64,000 nt of DNA. Origin: Dermanyssus gallinae. Its lineage: Eukaryota > Arthropoda > Arachnida > Mesostigmata > Dermanyssidae. Where the stretch lies: contig QVRM01002381.1 of assembly GCA_003439945.1 (NCBI GenBank), positions 62,001 to 126,000 on the forward strand. Direction: 5' to 3'. The position numbers and the translations under genes are program-made. This document shows, piece by piece, positions 12,857-23,500 of this stretch. Position 1 is the first letter of the stretch. Each line of letters opens with the position of its first letter. Below the pieces are notes generated by a model. It did not search any database and was not told the origin of the DNA. It saw only the letters and a list, made by a program, of their open reading frames with translations.

Positions 12857-14455
12857 AAATGTGTACTTACGTTAATTCGCAAAAAGCCAGTTGACGTTGT
12901 TTAGAAAGAACACTTACGTGGTGTTTCCTTTCGTATCCCTTATGTAGGCGTGCCGGTATCGATCTAGCGTGATTTATTGTCCATGGTTGTTAGGAGAGAA
13001 AAACACAAACTACCTACCAGCTGGGGGTACGTGAGCATACTTAGTGCATGACGAAAATATGACTATAAATACTGAAATGATGACATATACCGGCAGGCGG
13101 GAGGATATCTGCCATACATTGTCCCCACGCATTGGGCGGGTGAACGGCTGACGAATGGAGTGTTACCTATTTGTGATACCTTTAGTTAAAATATAATATA
13201 CACATTTTAGTTGGGTGGTCTGCTATTTAGTGTGTGTTTCTTGTATAAACACAATCTCTAAGAAGTGAGTGATGGTCTGGAAAAAGGCAGTCGAAGATAA
13301 CTTGTCTTTCTACTTTGATTGCGGACCACGAACAGTTTATGTGACTGGAATATTTAATTTAGGAATTGGTTATATTGTGGCTATACCTAATCACCAAAAA
13401 AAACAGGGCATGTTGTCTTTAAAAGTGCTACGTGCTAAAATCTGTGATATTGTTTGACATTGACATTTCTTGTTGCTGTTTGTTCGTGTTTATTTGATAA
13501 CCAAGTGTTTGTATTTAACCTCATTATGATATGTACCGTTGATAACACTCGGTGCGTTTAAACGTGCGTTATTATTAGTATGAATTGTATTGCTTTGTCT
13601 CTATTTGTAGAGAATACATGCTCTAACGCGCATCTACATTAGATAGCAGTTGCATTTTACCAAGCATTGTCAGACGGACGCGATTTGCATATAGTTTTAT
13701 TTTCCAGGTTTTGGGTTACACTTAAGTATCTCAGATACCGGCTAAAGAAGTCATGCCACTCATGTAGTCTAGTCAGCTATAATGCTCAGTGGAATCTCGA
13801 CAGATGGCATAAGTTGGGCCTTGACCAGATACTTCTGTGATGGACATAATATATTAGCATGGCATGAAATAAGAATTGTGCTATAGAATGACAACTCGTA
13901 TAGGAATGAAATATTAGTCGATGTTATAATGTCGATAAAACGACAGCAATAATAATACTTTTTCCCCCTTAAGATCATATTTATATATTTTTTGTGGGAT
14001 TTACGGAGCATTATGACTTTTTGTTGAAAGATCAGCAAACTAGATTCTAGCGTATAAGTATTTTCTGCGAATAGCATGCATTGTGCCCATGCGTGGAAAA
14101 CATTGAGAACACGCTTTGCAACGCGACCGGGGAGGCATACTCATTCTTCTTTTGTTGGAGAGCTTCACTCATTCCTCTCCTTCTTGTTGGAGACCCTCGG
14201 CCGACTCTAAAGAACATATCGAAAATAGATTTTATTATTCTGTGATTTGTATTTATTTATTTTTGAGTGGTCCCATCTCCTTGCGTATCATCGCATTAGC
14301 CCTGTTTTTTCTATGACCGGGTCTGTTAGGTCTTTGAATGCAGTCGAAGAGAACATCGTCGAGCCGAATCGCCTATATATATATATATTTTTTTTTGGAG
14401 GAGGGTGAATGCATTTACGCAGGCTTCGAGTACGGAGTATTTCCGCTCTCGAGAG

Positions 14456-14522
14456 CAGTGTGGGACTCGACCCTGGCGGTTGGATGTTGATACGCCAAGA
14501 CCACTACCAACTAAACGCACCT
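14456..14522 (-). repeat. tRNA-like SINE fragment
   Basis: On the minus strand an A-box-like segment (tagttggtagtgg) is followed about 30 nt later by a B-box-like segment (gggtcgagtcccac), as in RNA polymerase III promoters of tRNA-derived SINEs. The arms do not form a full cloverleaf (acceptor ends do not pair), so I do not call a tRNA gene. Confidence 0.45.
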
Positions 14523-14569
14523 CCCCCCTTAAGCTTTACTCTCTAATGGCCCAGATATTCATAGAACAG

Positions 14570-14572
<3 letters not shown>

Positions 14573-14643
<71 letters not shown>
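14573..14643. repeat. (TA)n microsatellite, about 70 bp
   Basis: A pure TA array, continued after a short break by a few more TA units. Confidence 0.95.
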
Positions 14644-14646
<3 letters not shown>

Positions 14647-15909
14647 TATATATACGGGAGGTTCTGTGAATGCTTGATGCATGCGTACCCGCAAATGCAC
14701 TAAACCCGTTTCCCTTCCCACTTACTTAGACTCGGGTTTGGGCAGAATCGAAACTGAAAATGTTTGAGTGTAAAGTCTCGTCTGGCGGACAGTGGCTGCA
14801 TTGAGCACCTTTTGTACCCCCTAAACCAGGGTCCTTGGCATCATTACTTGCAGAACTCATAGCACGATTCGTTAAGAGCACCGGTATGCGTCGGAATGGC
14901 GCCTAAATGTATGACGCGGTGGAATTAAATGATGGTGCTGTTTTAGGGAAGCCAGTAGTGAACGGGACACGGGATCTAACTCGTTGGTCCTGACAGGCGA
15001 TTGTCGACCACATTGTCGAAGCGCTTTGCCACTGATAAGAAAGCTTATTTGCTTCACCTGTACTTGACATGTCTCAATCCACCCTTTTTGAGTAGCCAGT
15101 CTCAAGTTATTCTTGCTCCACGGCTTCTGGGACTCCAGAGGCTCCCGACTTAACCTAATAACCCATTTTACTCACAGCTCCTTATCGTGAAGCATGTATG
15201 AACATTATCGTACAATTTTCTCTACACAAGCTATAATCGATCCCTGCCACCTGCCATGTCAATCATTATCAGATGTTATGAAGTACATGTAACTATTCTC
15301 TTGGAGATGCGGCTCGTCCCAATGGTGATAAAGTGGCGTTCTAAAATGTGGCGCATATAAAGCTTTAGTTTTGACCGTTGACAAAATCCTCACGCTATTC
15401 CTCCTAAAAGGCTCATATTCAACACTGTGCTGTAAAGCAATTGAATGTGTTGCTGGTAACAAATATGTACAGTATTTGCCGGAGATGCAGTTGAAAGGAA
15501 GGGATGCGTGCATCATCAATTAGAGTGCCAAAGAAGTTTTTAGCGCCTCAGGTCGCCTTGGACCAGGCGGACTCTGATCAGTTTTGTCAACCATAATTAA
15601 TATATGTTACGACTGTCGGCTGACATCTGTCATACACTCCACCGTCGCACTATGGATGGCTAGTATATTCTGGCCCGTACAGCCTCTACCCTAAATAGAT
15701 TTGTCTCTGTTGTGTTAGCTATTTTGTCAGTGGTGGGAAAATGAGCATTGGCTCTACATACGCTTAGTAACTCATCTAATGGGTCAAAACTCTGGTGGGT
15801 TTCCGCAATCCACTTATGCACTACATTAAGTGGTTTCGATCTATTGCCTACACGTGTCTAGAGCTCAGCTAACAACTTTCGTTGCTTTTTATTCAATTGG
15901 AAAATTCAA

Positions 15910-15968
15910 AAATTGGAAACTGGAACGATACTTAAGCTTGCCATTAGTATCGTTCCAGTTTCCAATTT
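15910..15968. repeat. perfect 23-bp inverted repeat (hairpin)
   Basis: The arm at about 15910-15932 (core ggaaactggaacgatact) is exactly complementary to 15946-15968, with a loop of about 13 nt between them. Either strand would fold into a stable hairpin. There is no gene on either side to terminate. Confidence 0.8.
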
Positions 15969-16614
15969 CTGACAAACGTGAATTTACTCCACATGATGGC
16001 GCACACAAGCGTTATTTGAGTTAGTAACTTACATGCCATCATGCCATACATTTATTTTAATCAAGGTTGATATTCATCTCATGTAGGAAACATTTACTAT
16101 ACCGTTACCCACTAAGACATTTTGCGGCGGTCCCACCCATTAATTAATGAAACGTATTTTTGAATTTTGCTTGGATCATTTTCAGGGAGGGCACGACATT
16201 CGTCTATATTGATAACCGGTCCTGTCCATCTATACCGATGTAAGTCGTTGTTATCCTAAGCCACGTAGTAAACCACGACAGAGTGTTGATCAGAGCGAAA
16301 AATAACATCATTGAGTACGACAATAACATCATCGCCACCAAGGGCAACAGTAATGGCAACAAATCGAAGCGACGGCCCAGGAAGAAATTACTGTGGCGAC
16401 CTCGAAATACAGAAGGAACAAAAACAATAACGATCAGCGTAGTCGTAGTAACCACAGCAACAAGGGTAACAACAATAAATGTCTCATTGTAAAAACAGGA
16501 CCGAGCTACAGGCTATAGCGGCTAAGCAGGGCATTCAGGAACTAGAGCATTTCCAACAAGTGGCTAGTAAGGAGAAGGAAAGAACGTGTGAGCCAGTAAT
16601 CCAAATCCGTCGCG

Positions 16615-17136
16615 ATGGGAGAGTTTGAATGGCCCTGGGAATTCAACTTTCCACCATTCTTTACCGTCCAACCAAATGAGACAACGCGAAAACTACAGAT
16701 GGATGCGTGGGCCTCGCTGGTCTCCGACTACTGTCGACATCATAGACAAACGAAACTTAGTATCGAATCCGCGGACACGTCGGAACTGTTTAGCAATAAG
16801 AAGATTAATCGCAAACTGAGTGGCGAAGGCGTTCTGGCGGTCGCCGAGCACATGGTGAGTGTCGGCAAAGCGCAGTGGCTTGAGCCGCAGAAGGTGTTAC
16901 TCGTTCTATGGCGGAGTCGCGATGAGTGGGCTAGCATAATCTACAACTTTGCCGTGAATGCAGGCCTGACGCACACCGTCTGCACGATGTTTGAGCTTGT
17001 TCAGGGCGATGACTCGACGCAAGAAGAGTTCTATGGGCAAAGCATAGACGTTCTTAAGGTGTTTCTCAAGACACTTGAGGAACAGGGTCGGGCAGAGATC
17101 ATCGGCGACGATGGAGACGGGGTCAAATTCTTCTAA
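16615..17136 (+). CDS. VPS25: VPS25, ESCRT-II subunit
   Basis: VPS25 is present in two copies in the ESCRT-II complex and links it to the ESCRT-III subunit VPS20/CHMP6 during multivesicular-body formation on endosomes. The 173-residue product is close to the usual animal length (about 176). The N-terminus FEWPWEFNFPPFFTVQPN carries the PPFF-type motif that docks VPS25 on VPS22/VPS36. Later family signatures are ELFSNKKINRKL, WLEPQKVLLVLWRS and DEWASIIYNF, and the chain ends in VKFF, as in other VPS25 proteins. Two winged-helix domains fill the length. The start is the first ATG of the frame and is supported by the alignment of FEWPW directly after it. The gene has a single exon. Its 3' side has an AATAAA at 17271. 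Confidence 0.97.
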   Translation: MGEFEWPWEFNFPPFFTVQPNETTRKLQMDAWASLVSDYCRHHRQTKLSIESADTSELFSNKKINRKLSGEGVLAVAEHMVSVGKAQWLEPQKVLLVLWRSRDEWASIIYNFAVNAGLTHTVCTMFELVQGDDSTQEEFYGQSIDVLKVFLKTLEEQGRAEIIGDDGDGVKFF

Positions 17137-17270
17137 GTCTTCATGTACTCATGGCACATGTGTGGCCGCAAAAAGGCCGCTAGACCAATAGGACACTACC
17201 TACTACTGAGCGGTGAGCGATGGGCGCGCTTCTTTGCAAACACCGCATCTATTTGTTGGACGATTTCTTT

Positions 17271-17276
17271 AATAAA
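17271..17276 (+). terminator. polyadenylation signal of VPS25
   Basis: AATAAA lies 135 bp after the VPS25 stop codon, on the coding strand. Confidence 0.6.
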
Positions 17277-17448
17277 ACAAATCTAATGCTGCAATTTCGT
17301 ACGTGGTGATTTTTTATCGACAAAAATAGAGAAGCTGTTACCGAGTGATACTGATTCCATAACTTGTTTCCCTTGCAGCGAGGGCGCTTCGAACTTGTAG
17401 GCGTGAACATCGTTTTCTAGACTAGACAGAAGTTCCGACGGAATAGTA

Positions 17449-18222
17449 TGATGGGGTGTTTAAATGAAGAAGGCGCGAATGCGGGTATATTTGAAGTCTT
17501 TATTCAAAAGTGATCACCAGATGCCTGAGCGCAACTATCTAGCGGCTCTGTTTCACGAGCCGAAACATCCCTGCTTCTAGAATTGCTGCGGCTGTGACAA
17601 GTGCCAGTCCTCTACTGTATTCTTCAGTTTGTCGTCCGAGTTGAAGCGCCTCCCTTTGATATGTTTTTAGAGGACCCAACTGATGGAAGTCGTAGGGCGA
17701 CATGTTCGGGCCGTAGAACGGATGCTAAAGCTGCTTCCACTTAAACCTGGCCAGTACATTATGTGACTCTGAAGCTGTGGAGGCGCAGCAGTCCAGGCCG
17801 TTTGTTCTTTAATTGCGTAGTCTACGCAATGTCTCACAGTACACTTCCATTGCTTTCTCACTGACTTTTCGGACACAATCTCCCGGGTATATGGCCACCA
17901 CCCGGCGATGAATATCCGCCGGTTGCATACCTTCGGCAGCCAGAAAGCTGATAACACCTCGCTGCACCTCAACGCTCTCGAATTCTATAAACGAATTTTT
18001 CAATTATATCAATTGACGAACGCCATATTGTCCTCACACGCATTGCCTGCTTTTCTCCTCTGACATGCGCAGAGGTCCGCACATGCGCACAGCTACGCTA
18101 TATACTACATTCGCGTCCTCAGATGCCTCACTCTGTTGTGATTCCCTGTTGTGGCGTATTCAAATTTCAACCGGTTTGGTTGTTACGACGTTTCGTACTT
18201 TTCATTTGAACCACTCTTATAA
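17449..18222 (-). mobile_element. mariner-type DNA transposon relic, internally deleted
   Basis: Minus-strand translation gives mariner transposase pieces. One is an N-terminal helix-turn-helix segment (EVQRGVISFLAAEGMQPADI at about 17890-17975). The other is a C-terminal segment reading QLGPLK, then a decayed EDW-like stretch near 17590-17690. The catalytic core between them is missing or scrambled. The ends carry related inverted repeats: the right end, read on the minus strand, has gtggttcaaatgaaaag, and the left end has ggggtgtttaaatgaa. A related copy lies at 31889-32385. It is a non-autonomous relic between VPS25 and LTO1. Confidence 0.75.
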
Positions 18223-18452
18223 AACGTGGAAATTCAGAGTTTTTTCAACTAAATTGCACACACAAACACCACGTACAGCCATGTACATGCACAAACAGTA
18301 GACTAAGTGCCACACGCCAGAACAGACGTGAAGCACGGCATTGGGCATTGTTCTGTGTAGCTGAAGCATACAGTCAATTGACGACTAGCTAGCTGGTAAA
18401 GCAAATAGTGAAGAATATGTGCACGAGCATTATTGTATCGAATTTTTTTTTA

Positions 18453-19015
18453 GCTGGGAAGTTGGTAATAAGGCCCTATATGGTACCTATCGAGCGTACA
18501 ACACTACTCATGCGGGATGTTGCAGGGTAGCGCCTCAGGATGACAAGGGCGGCGACGTCGACTTCAACGACGTCGTTGACGGAATCGTTCTCAGCCAGGA
18601 CCTAAAAAGAAGCACCGCCTACGAGGAGGCATATAGAACGGGCCGCGAGTTAGGCTACCAGCAAGGCTTTCCTCATGGAGTGGCGCGCGGTGCGGTGCTC
18701 GGAGCCGAGGTCGGCTTCTATCGTGGTTTTGCACTCGTCTGGAGGTCAGCTCTCGCAGCTGATGAAGCGGCTGCCTCAATGAACGGAGCGCATGTATCGA
18801 GCGACGACCAACGAAGTTTGTCGAAAATCAAACGAAAAACGATATTGGTCGAAAAGCTTCTCCGGCTCGCCGAGGAATTCCCAAAGGAGAATATCGACGA
18901 CGACCTCGACCGCAAAATCCTCGAGTTAAGGTCCCGCTTCAAGCAGATGTGCAGCGTTTTGGCGATCGACATCAAACACAGTTGGCCAAACCTGTTTAGT
19001 CAAGACGTTTTTTAG
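18453..19015 (+). CDS. LTO1: LTO1 (ORAOV1) homologue, first exon not located
   Basis: LTO1 pairs with YAE1 as an adaptor that brings the ABC protein ABCE1/Rli1 to the cytosolic Fe-S assembly machinery, so it supports ribosome recycling. The diagnostic deca-GX3 repeat is seen as GRELGYQQGFPHGVARG followed by AVLGAEVGFYRGFALVWR, with Gly every fourth residue. It is preceded by the family-type DVDFNDVVDGIVL and followed by a helical tail (LLRLAEEFP, RSRFKQMCSVLAID) ending in Phe. The open frame has no in-frame ATG before the domain. Good acceptor-like sites occur at 18452-18453 (a T-run then AG) and at 18524-18525 (ttgcag), so an upstream coding exon must supply the start. I could not identify it with confidence; the mariner relic lies where it might be. 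AATAAA follows the stop at 19046. Confidence 0.82.
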
Positions 19016-19045
19016 CCATTGTTGCTATCATTCGTTGTGTACATA

Positions 19046-19051
19046 AATAAA
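19046..19051 (+). terminator. polyadenylation signal of LTO1
   Basis: AATAAA lies 30 bp downstream of the LTO1 stop codon. It faces the convergent PUB gene, which has its own AATAAA (tttatt on plus, 19200-19205) about 150 bp away. Confidence 0.6.
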
Positions 19052-19199
19052 AGCGTAGTACAAAGAATCAAGTTCCATCTGTTGACCAACGAAAAGTCCA
19101 ATCTGTAAGGTATATTGTATATGCTATCATAAATTCTATATAAAATCGGTCAATATTAAAGTCATGACAGCGATGAGGTAAATTATCGTAATTAACATG

Positions 19200-19205
19200 T
19201 TTATT
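19200..19205 (-). terminator. polyadenylation signal of the PUB-domain gene
   Basis: tttatt on the plus strand reads AATAAA on the minus strand, about 275 bp after the stop of the PUB-domain gene. Confidence 0.45.
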
Positions 19206-19479
19206 AAGAATGCCACACAAGAAGTACCTAAGCAGCAGTGTAACATCCAGCTATGGGGACCAGCTTGAGTGTCGAAAGATACATGCCGCTAGCCTGAGTG
19301 AATTTAACCTTTAAAGTACTTAAAGCAGATCTATTGTTGTAAAAACGCACCCTTATTTACAATAGCATTACTCGCCGCAAGCTTACTCGCCTAGCACGAC
19401 CACGTAAGCTAGAGGCCTGACGTTGAGATTCAATTTCAACGTTTTCAATGATTTACATTCGTCACTGAACCCGAATACA

Positions 19480-19723
19480 TCACAATGATGCTCGGGGCCG
19501 CCTGAGCCTTGTTGACTGATTTTGGTCACCCGTACGCCTGAAAGCTGCGGTAGCAGCGGCACTAGTACGAAAGGCACGTTCCTTTTCAAACTTGACTGCT
19601 CGATCATGTGCATCGAGTTGAATTTGTCTACGAATCGTTTCGGCCGCAGCCTGCAGCTCAGCCTTCTCCCGGATGCATTTCTCGTACTCCTTATCACGCT
19701 GGGCGGCTGCTTCTTGTCGAAGC
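19480..19723 (-). CDS. PUB gene exon 4 (coiled coil, stop)
   Basis: The acceptor tttgtactttgtag precedes 19723. One base completes the Arg codon and 80 codons follow to TGA at 19482-19480. A second copy of the acceptor 60 bp upstream (exon start 19783) would add 20 residues in frame. Confidence 0.66.
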
Positions 19724-20499
19724 CTACAAAGTACAAATGAATTCTTATCATTAACCGTGCAAATGGTCAGTGCTTGTCGAAGCCTACAAAGTACAGATGA
19801 ATTCTTATCATTAACTGTACACATGGTCAGTGCACTCGTTCGTAAATCGCAAATGTATCTTTTGCTACACATAAATAAATATTGATTATAGATATGACAG
19901 CCAATGTAACCGATATGATAATTCTACTTCGTATCATATGGTCTGTCGTCGATACATTCTGCCTGACTCACACGCATGCGGTTTCGTTTTTCTTGTTTGT
20001 AAACACTTGCAAGTTGACTTGACTCTTCTAACCTAGGATCCTCTTACCTTAACTCGTTTTCGTCCTGCCATCCATTGTAGTTGACCTTCTCGACTTTGTT
20101 GTCTTTGACCCATTCCGTCACGTTCGGTACGATGTTCAGACGTTCCTCTGTCAGAACGCGAATTATGTCGCGAAGATCGCTGCAGATTATATTCAAAACT
20201 TCGTTAGCAACCTCTCTTTCAGTTTTAATTTTGTATTCATCCTCACAGCGTCCACAGTTCAAGCTGATTTAGCCAACCTACGGCTAGAGTCCTTACTCTA
20301 AGTTGTGTACCCTCTTCGAGATTTACGCCTTCTCTCGTGAGAGTACATATTTAGCTCATGACTTTGTGAGTGCCGTGTATCAGGATCTGAATGGTGTACG
20401 CATTAGTCTATCTCTATTAAATTGTACATACGTGAGGACCTGAAAATTGTTTGCACCTTCTATGATAAAGTATAGATACATTTTTCCTGAAAGTACAGC

Positions 20500-20557
<58 letters not shown>

Positions 20558-23500
20558 ATTTCGACGTAATCTCCACTACATTTATTCGCATCAAATGTCG
20601 AAGGCCGGCCCTCGCAGAATTCTATCGAACATTCTCGACCTAGAGATACCCGCGCTTTTTTTCGTCCTGTGACAAATCACGAAATACCCATCAAGCAGAT
20701 TTTTTGATGAGTCCGAGGTGGCCGTGCAGGATTTCATGGAAGAATTTGGCATCCAAATTCAAAGTCTCCTCTAGCAATGGATATGCAATGCTTGAATTTT
20801 CGTCGATCGCAGCCTGCACACAAGCCGTCGTGCCATCGTACGTTGTTGATTTGAACGTCCTTTACGGTATTTGTCGCACACATAAAAATGTCCAGTCAAA
20901 AATGTTTCGTACCATCCATATACACTTCTCTGAATTTAAGCATGTTTGTACTTGCCATTTTCTCACACTGTTGTCTCTGAGAGAATCGACTCGAATGTTC
21001 CATCCAACCGTCAATAAATATGACGCTATCGCCAGTGGATTTGATGTATAACACCATTTCTACTACGCGGGAAAATGCAAAAACTTCCCAGTTCCCAGTG
21101 TATATATATATATATTAGGCATGTCGCTGATGGCGATAACTGGAGCCCACTCCTTTCAGGTTTAGTATTAACGAGCAATCTGCCTGGCTTAATCCAAACA
21201 TAACACCACAGGCACACGTGCTCATATACACAGATGACTTCTCATCCGTCCTCCACGAGGTAGGAATTCCCGCGAGACATGTCATTAATTCACCGAAAAC
21301 CGGACATGTTGAGATATCTCTGTTTTTTTAGACTATCCTCCGTTCCCATCGGGCTTGGAATCGCCATGGGGTAATACTTCAGTGCACCGAGGGCCGCGCA
21401 TGTTGAGATATCTAGGGTTACCCAACCGTCCTTGCGGTAGCATGATCGCCCGTCATAGCTAGCGGCATGACTTGTCACCCGTTCTCAGTGAGAATCGCTC
21501 ACAAAATTAAACAAGATAAACAACAAGGATCGAACCGGCGACACCCCGGCAGATGACAACCATGACTAGCGCAGTAGCATTCTAGAGCACGCTGCGCACA
21601 TGACCTAGAACTCTTATCCTAGAGTTATCTCCGTCCGCTAAGTAATCGCTTGCCACGGTGCAGCTGTATGTTGACTGCAATTTTCTGGAGATTTCCTTAG
21701 GATAATTCAAAGGCGCCGGAGTTCCGCCATGGACGGACAAATGCGTGCGTACAGCGATGCGGTCCCTCTAAAAGCAGAGGATGAAGTTCTCTAAGCGCAT
21801 ACAAAAAAGAGTCCGGAATAGATTAATGTAATTTGATGAAGTTGCGAAGCCTCCTAGGATGTCGATAGATGTCGCCGTTGGTTTCTTTGACCTAGCGTCT
21901 ACAACGTATGGAATATAGGTCGCCTTAACACAATGCCATTAAGAACAATATCAAAGCCAACTTCTTGAAGAAAATGTCGGTGTTGCATCGCACCAGCCGC
22001 AATCAACAAATCTATTAGTTAGTCTCTACTCTCTTTTTTTGGTAGATTTTCGGAAAACACCCGAGAACAAGGACGCTCGACGAATGCCTCTCTCAAAAAG
22101 AGAACAAGAGCTGTAGTTCCTTCCTTCTTTAGTCCTTCACATAAGAATACCTAAGTTTTAATAATCTATGTTATATGCATACTCAATAAGAGTGAAATAA
22201 ATATGATGATGATAAGAATACCTAAGGCGGTAGTCGATCGAGCGATACCACAAATAACGTTTAATGGTAATAAAGTGGACGTAGTGTTCACCAGTAACAG
22301 TATTGGTACCGATGGTAGTAATATTAGTAGTAGTAGTAGTAGAAGTAAGTCGAGCCCGGTGGCGTGGTGGCTTAAGTCTGCGCCTCGCAACCGGAGAAGA
22401 CACATAGGTGCGCGGGTTCGAGCCCCACCGTACTTTACTAGTAGTAGAAGTAAATATGAACTGATGATAAATACTTCAGACCTTAATCAATCTGCTATTA
22501 GATGCATAACAAATACGTGACTATGGCCGAGACTGCAACACACTGAAATGTGTGACTCAGATGCATGCAATGCGCTATATACTTACTCGGTCGCTCGTTT
22601 GTTAGGCAATCAGCGAACAGACGTTGTATTCAACACGCCCATATGTAGTAAAGTAGTTGAAATTACATTCAAGATTGTCGAAATCAAAATAGCAAGCAGA
22701 ATATATCTACAATACTAGTGAGCGCATTTTGGCCTGCCTCGTTCCCAATGCTTGGGCGGACCGGACACATATCGACATATTGCATTTACAAAAGGTGTCG
22801 AAATCATAATAGCACGTCGAAAATAGATTACGTAACATGATCGGTAAATACACAATTAGACACATCCATACCTAAACTGTGCCAGTACTGCTCCAACTAG
22901 CGTATACTTCGGAAATAGTTGAGCAATGCGGTAGCGTGAATGATGTTAGGGAGTGGGAATTTTACCGTTCATTGCACTAAAGTTTGCTAAGTTACCGAAT
23001 AGTGCACTGAAGTTTACTAATATAGAACTCAACGCAAATGCTAATATCGTACGGACATTGTCGTGTCCTACGCGACACACGCGATGAAGTCGAACGCATG
23101 TAACCGCCCAAACTACAGAAATGGATACCTGAGAACCGGATTCGCAAGTGCATGGCTTCCATATTATTAACATGAGAAATTTCACGAAGGATTCTCTGAG
23201 TACGGTGATGCTACCGTACTAACGTGTAACTAATGAATAAACCAATCAGTGGATAATGAAGTATAACAATAATATGTATATACACATCTGTAAAATGATA
23301 CTTACTCATCGTCCTTAAATACTACGTCCTTTCCCTCATTGACCCATCCGGCATCCAGCATTATGTCTTGCACGAACGGCAGATCGCCCCATATTTTCCG
23401 AGACGCCGTCGTGTAGATAATTCTGTAAGAGAAAACATGTGTTTTAATTTTAACTCTACAAACATCACTATTATGACGTATACATCTCAACACGCACAAT

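Larger units (their letters stand above)
12041..16614. other. AT-rich intergenic spacer before VPS25
   Basis: No recognisable gene over about 4.5 kb. Contents are (TA)n arrays at 12820-12853 and 14573-14643, a tRNA-like SINE fragment near 14456-14522, a 23-bp perfect hairpin at 15910-15968 and scattered short open frames without family features. The last 300 bp (16283-16614) probably include the VPS25 promoter and 5' UTR and are rich in AAC/ATC triplets. Confidence 0.6.
20555..23305. other. PUB gene intron 2, no further gene seen
   Basis: The intron sequence is AT-rich and contains two tRNA-like SINE fragments (21522-21598 minus, 22352-22430 plus). The open frame at 20704-21051 shows no family I recognise. 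Confidence 0.55.

Noticed and set aside
13769..14077. 102-codon minus-strand frame
   Set aside because: AT-rich, no recognisable family, no splice or start support beyond an ATG.
20704..21051. 115-codon plus-strand frame within the PUB intron
   Set aside because: No family recognised; it may be antisense of a decayed element, but I could not show that on the other strand.
22352..22430. A functional tRNA gene
   Set aside because: The boxes are present but the acceptor and anticodon stems do not pair well; a SINE is more likely.
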